64,000 bases of DNA from Pseudonocardia sp. MH-G8 (lineage in GTDB: Bacteria > Actinomycetota > Actinomycetes > Mycobacteriales > Pseudonocardiaceae), in assembly GCF_002262885.1 (NCBI RefSeq), contig NZ_NKYF01000025.1:62001-126000 (forward strand). Reading direction: 5' to 3'. The stretch's first letter is position 1. Every line of letters begins with the position of its first letter. The position numbers were made by a program, and so were the translations under genes. This document shows, piece after piece, positions 52,227 through 60,893 of the stretch. A model generated the notes under the pieces. It saw only the letters and a program-made list of their open reading frames with translations. It did no database searches and was not told the DNA's origin.

Positions 52227-53108
52227 TCAGGTGTAGGAGTGCTCGTCGGCGGGGTAGTGGCCGCCGCGGACGTCGGCGTCGAAGCGCCTCGCGGCGTCGA
52301 GCAGGGTGGCGCCGAGGTCGGCGTACTGCTTGACGAACCGGGGCTTGCGGCCGCGGTTCATGCCCGCCATGTCCGACCACACGAGGACCTGGGCGTCGCA
52401 GTCCGGGCCGGCGCCGATGCCGATGGTCGGGATGGCGATCTCGGCCGTCACCCGCTTGGCGACGTCGGCGGGCACCATCTCCAACACGACGGCGAACGCG
52501 CCGGCGGCCTGCATCGCGAGGGCGTCGGAGACGAGCTGGTCGCCCGCGGCGCCACGGCCCTGCACGCGGTACCCGCCGAGCGCGTGCTCGCTCTGCGGCG
52601 TGAAGCCCAGGTGCGCCATCACCGGGATGCCGGAGCCTGCGAGGGCCTCGACCTGGGGAGCGAGGCGGGCACCGCCTTCGAGCTTGACGGCGTGCGCGCC
52701 GCCCTCCTTGAGGAACCGGAACGCGGTGCCCAGCGCCTGCTCGGGGCCCACCTGGTAGCTGCCGAACGGGAGGTCGGCCACGACGAGCGCGGACCGCGCA
52801 CCCCGCACGACGGCCTTGACCAGCGGAAGCAGCTCCTCGACCGTCACCGGCAGCGTGTTCTCGTAGCCGTAGACGTTGTTGGCGGCCGAGTCGCCGACGA
52901 GCAGCACCGGGATGCCGGCCTCGTCGAAGATCTCCGCGGTGTAGGTGTCGTAGGCGGTGAGCATCGCCCACCGCTGCCCGTGCTCCTTGAACGCGTGCAG
53001 GTGCGGGATCCGGGTGCGCCGCGGTGGCGGGGCGGTGGCGGGCCCGGTGCGGTACGGCGGGTTCTCGGGCGCGTCCGCGGGCTGGGCGTGCGTCGGTCGG
53101 GACATCAT
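52227..53108 (-). CDS. panB: 3-methyl-2-oxobutanoate hydroxymethyltransferase
   Basis: 293 aa from ATG 53108 (GGAGG upstream); the extra ATG at 53105 is equally close. TIM-barrel with all PanB signatures: MLTAYDTYTAEIFDEAGIPVLLVGDSAANNV, VVADLPFGSYQVGPEQA, HLGFTPQSEHALGGYRVQGR, VLEMVPADVAKRVT and IPTIGIGAGPDCDAQVLVW. It transfers a hydroxymethyl group from methylenetetrahydrofolate to make ketopantoate for CoA. An N-terminal Pro-rich tail of about 35 residues precedes the fold. In M. tuberculosis panB (Rv2225) also lies beside caeA and glnA2. Confidence 0.95.
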   Translation of the reverse strand: MMSRPTHAQPADAPENPPYRTGPATAPPPRRTRIPHLHAFKEHGQRWAMLTAYDTYTAEIFDEAGIPVLLVGDSAANNVYGYENTLPVTVEELLPLVKAVVRGARSALVVADLPFGSYQVGPEQALGTAFRFLKEGGAHAVKLEGGARLAPQVEALAGSGIPVMAHLGFTPQSEHALGGYRVQGRGAAGDQLVSDALAMQAAGAFAVVLEMVPADVAKRVTAEIAIPTIGIGAGPDCDAQVLVWSDMAGMNRGRKPRFVKQYADLGATLLDAARRFDADVRGGHYPADEHSYT

Positions 53109-53221
53109 CGTCCGTCCTCCCTCGAGGCCCGTGCGGGTCCCCGGGTCGTCAGGTGCTGACCGGAGCAGCGTGACACCCGGGGCGCGGGGGCGAGCAGCGG
53201 CTGGGACGAGGTTCACACGCC

Positions 53222-53285
53222 TGTGCGCCGCGACTCGCGGGTTGGGCGGGCGACTCGCGGGGTGGTGCGGGGGAGTCGGGGCAGG
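53222..53285. repeat. Three 21-bp units of the CGACTCGCGGG repeat family
   Basis: Two units starting GCGACTCGCGGG/CGACTCGCGGGG and one starting GGAGTCGGGG follow each other at 21-bp spacing, in the 196-bp divergent gap between panB and the hydrolase gene, 20 bp before the hydrolase start. Confidence 0.75.
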
Positions 53286-53304
53286 ACGCTGGCATGCTGG
53301 TGCC

Positions 53305-54876
53305 GTGTTCGTCCGCCTGCGCTCCGTCGCCGTCGCTGCCGCCTCCTGCTCCCTCGCGCTGGTGCTGGCCGCGTGCGCGCAGTCCACACCGGGTGCGGCC
53401 GCACCCGGTCCACCCGAGCCGGACCCCGGTCTGGCCCGGTTCTACGAGCAGCAGCTGAGCTGGGGGCCGTGCGGCGAGTACGCCGTCAGTGCGACCGACC
53501 AGCAGACCTACGCCAATCCGGCGCTCGAGTGCGCGCGCCTGGAGGTCCCGCTGGACTACGCGGCACCCGACGGTGAGACGGCCCAGATCGGCGTGCTGCG
53601 CCAGAAGGCCACCGGCGAGCGGGTCGGGTCGCTGTTGATGAACCCGGGAGGCCCGGGCGGATCGGGCATGAGCCTCGCGGCCTCGCTGTCGGGCCGGCTG
53701 ACGGAGAGCCCGCTGGCCCAGCGCTTCGACCTCGTCGGGTTCGACCCGCGCGGCGTCGGCGCGAGCACACCGACCATCGACTGCCTGAACGACGCCGAGT
53801 GGGAGGCCGAACGCGCCGACCTCGACGTCGACCCGTCGCCGGCGGGCGTGGACCAGACGGAGGCGGAGAACCAGCAGTACGCGCAGCGGTGCGCCGAGCG
53901 CTCCGGCGGCCCGGAGGTGCTGGCGAACGTCGGCACCCGCGACGTCGTGCGGGACATGGACATCCTGCGCCAGGCGCTCGGTGACGAGAAGCTGACCTAC
54001 CTGGGCTACTCCTACGGCACCCGCATCGGGTCCGCGTACGCCGAGGCGTTCCCGCAGAACGTCCGGGCCCTCGTGCTCGACGGCGCGCTCGACCCGACGC
54101 AGACCACCGTGCAGCGCACCGTCGACCAGAACGCCGGGTTCCAGCAGGCGTTCGAGGCCTACGCGGCCGACTGCGCCACGCAGCCGAACTGCCCGCTCGG
54201 CACCGACCCGGCCCAGGCCACGGCGAACTTCCAGGCGCTGACCCGCCCGCTGATCGACCAGCCCGCCGCCGCCGAGGGCGGAGCGCGCACGCTCTCCTAC
54301 CCCGACGCGGTGACGGGCACGATCCAGGCCCTGTACCTCTCGGAATACTGGCCGGTGCTCTCGCGAGGGCTGTCGTCGCTGGCGGCCGGAGACGGGACGA
54401 TCCTGCTGCGGCTGGCCGACGTGTACAACGACCGCGGCCAGGACGGGCACTACGGCAACAGCATCGAAGCGTTCATCGTCATCAGCTGCGTCGACGAGGA
54501 GCGGATCACCGACCGCGCCGAGCAGGGCGAGTTGATCCGTCGCTCGACGGAGGCGGCGCCCTTCCGCGACGACGGCCGCGGTGTCGTCGCCGCGCTCGAC
54601 CCGTGCGCGTTCTGGCCGTCGCCGCCCACCAGCGAGCCGCACGTGCCGCAGGTGGAGGGCGTGCCCCCGACGCTGACCATCTCGGTGACCGGCGACCCGG
54701 CCACGCCGTACCAGGCGGGTGTCGACCTGGCGGAGGCCCTGAACGGGGGCCTGCTGTCCGTCGACGGCTCGCAGCACACCGCGGCGCTGCAGGGCAACCA
54801 GTGCGTCGACGACATCGTCAGCTCCTACCTGATCGACCTGCAACTGCCGGCCGAAGGGGCCCGCTGCACCCTGTAG
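53305..54876 (+). CDS. Alpha/beta-hydrolase lipoprotein of the CaeA/Hip1 (tripeptidyl aminopeptidase) type
   Basis: 523 aa from GTG 53305. Signal peptide with lipobox LVLAAC (Cys near residue 24). Oxyanion region LLMNPGGPGGSG, nucleophile Ser in TYLGYSYGTRIGSAYAEAFP, acid Asp in LTISVTGDPATPYQAG and catalytic His in DGSQHTAALQGNQC, all in the order of the Streptomyces SlpD/tripeptidyl aminopeptidase family. The neighbours panB and glnA2 match the M. tuberculosis order around Rv2224c (caeA/hip1), supporting orthology. An exported serine protease or esterase acting at the cell envelope. Confidence 0.9.
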   Translation: MFVRLRSVAVAAASCSLALVLAACAQSTPGAAAPGPPEPDPGLARFYEQQLSWGPCGEYAVSATDQQTYANPALECARLEVPLDYAAPDGETAQIGVLRQKATGERVGSLLMNPGGPGGSGMSLAASLSGRLTESPLAQRFDLVGFDPRGVGASTPTIDCLNDAEWEAERADLDVDPSPAGVDQTEAENQQYAQRCAERSGGPEVLANVGTRDVVRDMDILRQALGDEKLTYLGYSYGTRIGSAYAEAFPQNVRALVLDGALDPTQTTVQRTVDQNAGFQQAFEAYAADCATQPNCPLGTDPAQATANFQALTRPLIDQPAAAEGGARTLSYPDAVTGTIQALYLSEYWPVLSRGLSSLAAGDGTILLRLADVYNDRGQDGHYGNSIEAFIVISCVDEERITDRAEQGELIRRSTEAAPFRDDGRGVVAALDPCAFWPSPPTSEPHVPQVEGVPPTLTISVTGDPATPYQAGVDLAEALNGGLLSVDGSQHTAALQGNQCVDDIVSSYLIDLQLPAEGARCTL

Positions 54877-54916
54877 GGCGTCGGGCGGAGTGATGTCGCA
54901 CCCGCCGGCCGCCCCG

Positions 54917-54932
54917 GAAACATGCCCGTAAC
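54917..54932. promoter_or_regulatory. GlnR/MtrA-type half-site pair upstream of glnA2
   Basis: GAAAC-ATGCCC-GTAAC places a GlnR b-box (GaAAC) and a-box (GTNAC) six bases apart, a spacing found inside known Streptomyces GlnR operators. MtrA recognises related GTNAC repeats. The site ends 24 bp before the glutamine synthetase start. Confidence 0.5.
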
Positions 54933-54956
54933 GCGACGTTCCTAGGCTCGGCGCCC

Positions 54957-56300
54957 ATGGACCGCCAGCAGGAGTTCGTGCTCCGCACCCTCGAGGAACG
55001 CGACATCCGCTTCGTGCGGCTCTGGTTCACCGACGTGCTGGGCTATCTCAAGTCGGTGGCCGTGGCGCCCGCGGAGCTGGAGGGGGCGTTCGCGGAGGGC
55101 ATCGGCTTCGACGGGTCCGCCATCGAGGGCTTCGCGCGCGTGTACGAGTCGGACATGGTCGCCAAGCCCGACCCGTCGACGTTCCAGGTGCTGCCCTGGG
55201 AGACCTCCCCCGGTGAGCACTACTCGGCGCGCATGTTCTGCGACATCGCCATGCCCGACGGGTCGCCGTCCTGGGCCGACCCGCGCCACGTCCTGCGGCG
55301 GGCGCTGTCGCGGGCGGGGGAGGCCGGGTTCACCTGCTACGTGCACCCCGAGATCGAGTTCTACCTGCTGCGCGGCCTGCCGTCCGACGGGTCGCGGCCC
55401 GAGCCGGCCGACTCCGGCGGCTACTTCGACCAGGCCAGCCACGACGTCGCCCCGCACTTCCGGCGCAACGCGATCGAGACGCTGGAGTCGATGGGCATCT
55501 CCGTGGAGTTCAGCCACCACGAGGGCGGCCCGGGCCAGCAGGAGATCGACCTGCGCTACGCCGACGCCCTGACCATGGCCGACAACATCATGACGTTCCG
55601 GTACGTCGTGAAGGAGGTCGCGCTCATGCAGGGCGTGCGGGCCTCGTTCATGCCCAAGCCGTTCTCCGAGCACCCCGGCTCGGCCATGCACACGCACTTC
55701 TCGCTGTTCGAGGGCGACCGCAACGCCTTCCACGACCCGAACGACCCGTACGAGCTGTCGGAGACCGGCAAGGCGTTCGTCGCCGGGGTGCTGCGACACG
55801 CCCGGGAGATCAGCGCGGTCACCAACCAGTGGGTGAACTCCTACAAGCGGCTCATCACCGGTGGCGAGGCGCCCACGGCCGTCTCGTGGGGACACGCCAA
55901 CCGGTCCGCGCTCGCCCGGGTGCCGATGTACTCGCCGGGCAAGTCGTCCACCCGGCGCGTGGAGATCCGCACGATCGACAGCGCGTGCAACCCCTACCTC
56001 GCCTTCGCCGTGATCCTGGGGGCCGGGCTCACCGGCGTCCAGAAGGGGTACGAGCTGCCGGCTCCCACCGAGGACGACGTCTGGTCGCTCACCGAGACCG
56101 AGCGCCGCGCACTGGGCTACGAGTCGCTGCCGCAGAACCTCACCGAGGCGCTCTCGGCGATGGAGCACTCGGAGCTCGTGGCGGAGGTCCTCGGCGAGCA
56201 CGTCTTCGACTTCTTCCTGCGCAACAAGCGCAGCGAGTGGGACGGCTACCGCCGCCAGGTCACCCCCTACGAGCTGGCCACCTACCTGCCGGTGCTCTGA
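54957..56300 (+). CDS. glnA2: Glutamine synthetase-like enzyme GlnA2
   Basis: 447 aa, close to the 446 aa of M. tuberculosis GlnA2, and near identical in many blocks: start MDRQQEFVLRTLEERDIRFV, GFDGSAIEGFARV, YVHPEIEFYLL, EFSHHEGGPGQQEIDLRYADAL, and FMPKPFSEHPGSAMHTHFSLF. Metal Glu and His ligands are all present. The adenylylation Tyr region of GlnA1 is absent, as expected for this shorter group. GlnA2-type enzymes may ligate glutamate to ammonia or to other amines such as polyamines in Streptomyces, so the true substrate is open. A possible nitrogen-control site lies upstream. Confidence 0.93.
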   Translation: MDRQQEFVLRTLEERDIRFVRLWFTDVLGYLKSVAVAPAELEGAFAEGIGFDGSAIEGFARVYESDMVAKPDPSTFQVLPWETSPGEHYSARMFCDIAMPDGSPSWADPRHVLRRALSRAGEAGFTCYVHPEIEFYLLRGLPSDGSRPEPADSGGYFDQASHDVAPHFRRNAIETLESMGISVEFSHHEGGPGQQEIDLRYADALTMADNIMTFRYVVKEVALMQGVRASFMPKPFSEHPGSAMHTHFSLFEGDRNAFHDPNDPYELSETGKAFVAGVLRHAREISAVTNQWVNSYKRLITGGEAPTAVSWGHANRSALARVPMYSPGKSSTRRVEIRTIDSACNPYLAFAVILGAGLTGVQKGYELPAPTEDDVWSLTETERRALGYESLPQNLTEALSAMEHSELVAEVLGEHVFDFFLRNKRSEWDGYRRQVTPYELATYLPVL

Positions 56301-56442
56301 GCCCGCCCCGCTCGGGACCGGTCGTCGCGTAGGCCTCGCGCCGCGGACCGGCGCGCGGCACACTCGGTGGCGTCGACGGAAGATCGCCCGGTCTCCGCCA
56401 GTGCCGGGCCCGATGTCGACGATCACGAGTCCGTGAGGGGGC

Positions 56443-57648
56443 GTGGGCGTGGGCTTCGCTTCGACGGCGCCGGGCCGCAGGCTGACCGGTCTGGTGCTGG
56501 CACCGGTCGTCGCCTGCGCGGTGATGGTGATCTCCGGCGCCTCGGCCGCGGCCGACACCCCGGAGCCCGATCCGCCGGGCGCGTCCTCGGACGGCCCGGC
56601 GCTCAACACCCTCATCGAGCCGGCCCTGCTGGAGTCGCTCCAGCAGTCGATCGTCGGCCTGGTCGTCGTCTGGGAGGAACCCGAGGATCCCTTCGCCGTG
56701 GGGGAGGTCCCCGAAGCGGCGGGTCCCACGGTGCCCGTGGTCGAGCCCCCGGTCATCACGATCTGCACCGGCTGGTTCGACAGCCCGACGACGATCGCCA
56801 CCGCCGGCCACTGCGTCGACCCCGAGCAGGGCCGGCTGGCCATCGACCTCCAGAACGGCTCGGGGGTCGACCCGGGTACCGGTGAGCCGCTGCCGGCGCC
56901 GCCGGTGCAGCCCGAGCCGGAGCGCGTCGTCTACGCCTTCCAGCCGCGCGAGGTGCCGGGAGCCGTCATCACGTCGCCGATCGTCGTCCGGGTGGACAGC
57001 TTCCGGCCGGGGGACGAAGGCGACACCGCGAAGCTCGAGATGCATGGCATGCCGCCGGCGAAGCCGCTGGCGATCGCCCCGACCGCGCCGAGGCTGGGCG
57101 AGGCCGTCACCTCCATCGGTTTCCCGGGGCTGAACATCGACGCGACCGACGGCATCAACCTCGACGCCCTCGACAGCGGCGGCAAGACCCCCGCCGAGGT
57201 GCTGCAGGACTCGCGCCTGCAGCCGGTGAACACCAGCGGCACGATCACGGCCCGGCAGTTCCGCAACGGCGTTGCCGTGTACCAGGTCAACGCCGACCTC
57301 GCGGAGGGCATCTCCGGCGGGCCCACCGTCAACGCCCGCGGCGAGGTCTACGGCATCAGCAGCCAGATGTCGGTGCCGTTCCTCGGGCAGAACTTCAACG
57401 TCATCACCGACACCGCGATGTTGCGGGAGTTCCTGGGACACGAGCCGGGGGCGACCGTGAGCGGCCGGCTCGCGAGCGAGGGCGGCCCGTTGGCGGGCGG
57501 TCTGCCCACCGGGTGGGTCATCTTCCTCTCGGTGCTGGGTGGGGCCGTCCTCGGCGGGTTCGCCATGTGGCTCTTCGCGCGGTCGGCACGCAGGCCGACG
57601 GCCGTGCGTGCCCGTGACGACGCCGATCCGTCGCCGGGCAGTGGCTGA
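56443..57648 (+). CDS. Membrane-anchored trypsin-like serine protease
   Basis: 401 aa from GTG 56443. Signal peptide (LTGLVLAPVVACAVMVISGASAAA), then an extracytoplasmic trypsin-like domain: catalytic His in TTIATAGHCVDP, Asp candidate in EGDTAKLEMHG, and Ser in EGISGGPTVNARGEVYGI. A single C-terminal membrane helix (WVIFLSVLGGAVLGGFAMWLFA) is followed by a short basic tail, giving type I topology. The Pro-rich segment near residues 75-105 is a linker. Substrates unknown; such proteases act in envelope quality control. Confidence 0.88.
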   Translation: MGVGFASTAPGRRLTGLVLAPVVACAVMVISGASAAADTPEPDPPGASSDGPALNTLIEPALLESLQQSIVGLVVVWEEPEDPFAVGEVPEAAGPTVPVVEPPVITICTGWFDSPTTIATAGHCVDPEQGRLAIDLQNGSGVDPGTGEPLPAPPVQPEPERVVYAFQPREVPGAVITSPIVVRVDSFRPGDEGDTAKLEMHGMPPAKPLAIAPTAPRLGEAVTSIGFPGLNIDATDGINLDALDSGGKTPAEVLQDSRLQPVNTSGTITARQFRNGVAVYQVNADLAEGISGGPTVNARGEVYGISSQMSVPFLGQNFNVITDTAMLREFLGHEPGATVSGRLASEGGPLAGGLPTGWVIFLSVLGGAVLGGFAMWLFARSARRPTAVRARDDADPSPGSG

Positions 57649-57657
57649 TCCCGGCGA

Positions 57658-58140
57658 TCAGCCCAGCGACACGGCGACCCGCTCGAGGGCGTCCCAGCTG
57701 TCCTGGGCCCCGTCCTCCATGCCGGTCTCGATGATCGCGTCGCGTACCTGCCGGTCGGCGACCTCGGTGAGGACGGACAGCGTGGTGCGCCCGTCGCGCT
57801 CCTCGAAGGTGTAGGTGCACACGGCGGGCGGGCCGTCCGGCGCGCCCTCGTACGCCTCCGTGCAGACGATCCGCTTCGCCGGGTCGATCTCGCGGTACTC
57901 GCCGTGGAAGCCGACCTCGTAGCCGTCCTCGGTGACGAGGACGTGGCGCCACTGCCCGCCGACCCGCAGGTCGACCTCGGCGACCGTGACCTCGCCCCGG
58001 CCGCCGCTCCACCAGCGCCTGATCAGCTCAGGCGTGGTCATCGCCCGATAGACCAGGTGCGTGGGCGCCGCGAACTCCCGCGTCATGAGGATCTGCGTGT
58101 CCGTCGGCAGGGTCAGCACCGCACTGTGCGTCGTGGTCAT
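57658..58140 (-). CDS. SRPBCC (AHSA1-like) domain protein
   Basis: 160 aa from ATG 58140. START/Bet v1-like fold of the activator-of-Hsp90 homology group: ILMTREFAAPTHLVYRAMTTPELIRRWWSGG, DLRVGGQWRHVLVTEDG, GEYREIDPAKRIVCTEAYEG and WDALERVA at the end. Members bind small hydrophobic ligands; function here unknown. The gene is usually partnered by an ArsR regulator; instead a short truncated frame overlaps its start by ATGA. Confidence 0.9.
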   Translation of the reverse strand: MTTTHSAVLTLPTDTQILMTREFAAPTHLVYRAMTTPELIRRWWSGGRGEVTVAEVDLRVGGQWRHVLVTEDGYEVGFHGEYREIDPAKRIVCTEAYEGAPDGPPAVCTYTFEERDGRTTLSVLTEVADRQVRDAIIETGMEDGAQDSWDALERVAVSLG

Positions 58141-58250
58141 GACCGTGCTCCGTTCTCCGGTCGACCTGCTTCTTCTCCGGTGAGCTCGGCCAGGACGTCG
58201 TCGGCTACCGCCCCGTCCACGATGCCGTGGAGCTGCGCTTCCGGCCCGCA
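58137..58250 (-). pseudogene. Possible truncated 3' end of a gene coupled to the SRPBCC gene
   Basis: A minus-strand frame ending at TGA 58139-58137 overlaps the SRPBCC start by four bases and reads CGPEAQLHGIVDGAVADDVL and onward with high GC at third positions, like the C-terminal end of a real protein. No start codon with a ribosome site is visible upstream; the frame runs instead into repeated non-coding-looking sequence (58255-58376). It may be the remnant of a former partner gene, or simply a leader. Confidence 0.35.
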
Positions 58251-58260
58251 TGATCCTTCC

Positions 58261-58380
58261 GAGATCGACCTCAGCGCCCTCTCCGGGGCGAAAGGCGCGA
58301 CCTCGGAACGATCGATCGATCCGAGGTCGACCTCAGCGCCCTCGCAAGGGCGCGGAGCTCGATCTCGAAGTGATCATGGG
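58261..58380. repeat. Two direct repeats with hairpins downstream of the GH51 gene
   Basis: TCGACCTCAGCGCCCTC occurs at 58325-58341 and, with one early change (GAGATCGACCTCAGCGCCCT), at 58261-58280. The second copy forms GCGCCCT-CGCA-AGGGCGC (58335-58352), a small hairpin 45 bp past the GH51 stop that could terminate transcription. The first copy has a weaker hairpin. Confidence 0.6.
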
Positions 58381-58396
58381 GTGGACAGACGTCACC

Positions 58397-60010
58397 TCAC
58401 GGGGCGAGCGCGACGTCGAGCAGCGTGATCGAGTGGGCCGGGAAGGTGTAGGTGGAGCCGGTCAGGTCGACCTGCTGCGGGGCGCTCAGCGTGACGGCGT
58501 CGGGCTCGGCGATCGAGTTCCACGCGAAGAGGTCCTCGACGCCCGCGCCGATCGTGCGGGTGGTCGCCGTGGCCGGCAGCGCGGCGCCGTCGAGGTCGAG
58601 ACGCGCGGAGACGGCCTCGGTCGCCGAGCGGTTGATCACCGCGAGGTGCAGCGTGCGCCCGTCCTCGCTGCGGCTCGGGGAGACGTCGAGCAGGCCGACC
58701 ACGCTCGGGGTGGTGCGGAACCCGCCCTCGGCGTGGCGGTCGTCGCCCAGGCGCAGCGCCGCGGTGCGGGCGGGCCCCTGCACGGTGGCGGCGAGCGGGA
58801 CCGGGCCGGTGTGGTTCTGGTAGAGGTCCCACACGTGGTAGGTCGCGGCCTTGACCAGGCCGTCCGGGCGGACCGCGAGCAGGCCGTTGGCGTTGACCAG
58901 GTTGACCGTGTTGGCCATGCCGACCGGCACGTCGAGCTGCGAGGCGCGGTGCATCGCGTGGAAGACGCCCGCGTAGTAGAGGGCGTCGGCGAGCGTGCGG
59001 GGGCTGTAGCGGTTGACGCGCAGCTGCTCGCCGCTCGCCGAGGTGTCCCGCGGTGCCACGCCGCCGTCGGCGTCGGGCTCGGGCTCGGGCCACGCGGCCG
59101 GCTCGACGTGGCGGATGTTCCACTCGTCCATCGCGATGGCCAGCGGCCGGCTGCGCCCGTGCGCGGCCTGCACCCGCCGGATCGTCTCGGCCTGCGCCTG
59201 GATCGCCTGCTCCACGTAGAGCGACTGCGCCACGACGGCGTCGAACTCGGCCGGGCTCGGGTCGGTCAGGTGGCAGCTGGCGCCGTAGAGGTGCAGCGAG
59301 ACGTAGTCGATGCGGTCGCCCAGCCCGGCGACGACCGGCTCGGTCCAGTCGTCGCGCGTGCTGCCGACGGCGATGAAGGAGAGTCCCGGATCGACGAGGT
59401 TCATGAACTTCGCGTGCTCGCGGGCCGCGGGGACGTACTCCGCCACCGGCCGGTGCCCCATCTGCCACGGGCCGTACACCTCGTTGCCCAGGCCCCAGAA
59501 GTGCACGCCGTAGGGCTCGGGGTGGCCGTCCTTCGCCCGCTGCCGGGCGAGCGTGGTGTCGCCCGGGTAGTTGGTGTACTCCACCCACCGCACGGCGTCG
59601 TCGACGTCGCGGGCGTGGTGGGCGAGGTAGGGCCGGGTGCCGACGGCCTCGCACCACGCCAGGAACTCGGGCGTGCCGAACCGGTTGGTCTCCTCCGAGC
59701 CCCACGCCAGTTCCAGCCGGCGGGGTCGCTCGTCGCGCGGGCCGATGCCGTCCTGCCACCAGTACGGCGAGGTGAAGTTGCCGCCGGGCCAGCGCAGGAC
59801 CGGCAGGCCCAGCTCGCGGCAGGCCTCGAGCACGTCGGCGCGGCAGCCGCGCAGCGGGCCGTCGGCGATCGAGAGCGGGGAGCCCTCGTCGAACACCCCG
59901 CCCTCGATGTTGCCGAAGAACGCCGACTCGAGGAAGTGGCCGTAGATCATCTGGTCGATCGGCGCGGCGCTCGGGATCGGGGAGATCGAGATGGTGGCCG
60001 TGACGGTCAT
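58397..60010 (-). CDS. GH51 alpha-L-arabinofuranosidase
   Basis: 537 aa from ATG 60010 (AAAGG upstream). GH51 TIM barrel plus C-terminal sheet domain: YGHFLESAFFGNIEGGVFD, VLRWPGGNFTSPYWWQDGIG, acid/base Glu in FWGLGNEVYGPWQMGH and nucleophile Glu in IAMDEWNIRH. No signal peptide, so it acts in the cytoplasm on imported oligosaccharides, releasing arabinofuranose. It is the 3' gene of the operon with an ABC sugar importer and a sulfatase. Confidence 0.94.
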   Translation of the reverse strand: MTVTATISISPIPSAAPIDQMIYGHFLESAFFGNIEGGVFDEGSPLSIADGPLRGCRADVLEACRELGLPVLRWPGGNFTSPYWWQDGIGPRDERPRRLELAWGSEETNRFGTPEFLAWCEAVGTRPYLAHHARDVDDAVRWVEYTNYPGDTTLARQRAKDGHPEPYGVHFWGLGNEVYGPWQMGHRPVAEYVPAAREHAKFMNLVDPGLSFIAVGSTRDDWTEPVVAGLGDRIDYVSLHLYGASCHLTDPSPAEFDAVVAQSLYVEQAIQAQAETIRRVQAAHGRSRPLAIAMDEWNIRHVEPAAWPEPEPDADGGVAPRDTSASGEQLRVNRYSPRTLADALYYAGVFHAMHRASQLDVPVGMANTVNLVNANGLLAVRPDGLVKAATYHVWDLYQNHTGPVPLAATVQGPARTAALRLGDDRHAEGGFRTTPSVVGLLDVSPSRSEDGRTLHLAVINRSATEAVSARLDLDGAALPATATTRTIGAGVEDLFAWNSIAEPDAVTLSAPQQVDLTGSTYTFPAHSITLLDVALAP

Positions 60011-60035
60011 GGTGCCTTTCGGTCGTGGAGGTGGT

Positions 60036-60893
60036 TCATCCCTTGACGCCGCCCTGCGAGACACCCTCGATGATGTAGCGCTGGGCGAGGACGTACACGA
60101 TGAGCACGGGGACGCTGGCGATCACGCCGCCGGCCATCAGCAGGTCGTAGCGGGTGGTGTTGTCGCTCTGCAGCTGGTCGAGCCCGGCCGGCAGCGTCAG
60201 CATGTCGTTGCTGAACAGCACGAACACCGGCCACAGGAAGTCGTTCCAGCTGGTGAGGAACGACAGCACGGCAAGGGTGGCGATCGCCGGGCCGGCCAGC
60301 GGGACCATGATCCGCCAGAAGACGCCCCACTGGTTGCACCCGTCGACGATCGCGGCCTCCTCGAGCGAGGAGTGGATGCCGAGGAAGAACTGGCGCAGGA
60401 AGAACACCCCGAACGCCCCGGCGGCCGAGGGCACCACCAGCGACGCGTAGCTGTTGAGCCAGCCGAGCTGGTTGACGATGAGGAAGTGCGGGATCAGGAA
60501 GATGATCCCGGGCACGAACATCGTGGCGATGATCAGCACGAACAGCGTGCGCTTGAACCGGAACTCCATGCGCGCGAGCGCGTAGGCGGCCGTGGTGGCC
60601 AGCACGACGACGAGCGCGCTGTGCAGCACCGCGGTGAGCAGGCTGTTGCCCAGCCAGCGCAGCACCGGCACCTGCGGGTCGGTGAGGATCTCCGCGTAGG
60701 CCGAGATCGTCGGGTCGTTCGGCCAGAGGGAGAAGTCGAGCGCGTTCGCCTCCTGCGGCGACTTGAACGACGTGGAGAGCATGAACGCGAGCGGGAACGC
60801 GATGAGCGCGGTGAGCACCATGAGCGTGATCGCCAGCCCGACGCGGGGCCTGCGGCGCCGGCGGGTGGGCGCGGCGGGAGTGGTCGTGGTCAT
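60036..60893 (-). CDS. Carbohydrate ABC transporter permease (MalG-like)
   Basis: 285 aa with six membrane helices. The EAA loop EEAAIVDGCNQWGVFWRIMVPLAGP near residues 180-205 contacts the ATPase. The CUT1 family MalG pattern PLAFMLSTSFKSPQEANA is at the N-terminus. Its start overlaps the MalF-like stop by four bases. No ATPase gene is in the cluster seen, so a shared MsiK-type ATPase probably powers it, as is common in actinomycetes. Confidence 0.93.
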   Translation of the reverse strand: MTTTTPAAPTRRRRRPRVGLAITLMVLTALIAFPLAFMLSTSFKSPQEANALDFSLWPNDPTISAYAEILTDPQVPVLRWLGNSLLTAVLHSALVVVLATTAAYALARMEFRFKRTLFVLIIATMFVPGIIFLIPHFLIVNQLGWLNSYASLVVPSAAGAFGVFFLRQFFLGIHSSLEEAAIVDGCNQWGVFWRIMVPLAGPAIATLAVLSFLTSWNDFLWPVFVLFSNDMLTLPAGLDQLQSDNTTRYDLLMAGGVIASVPVLIVYVLAQRYIIEGVSQGGVKG

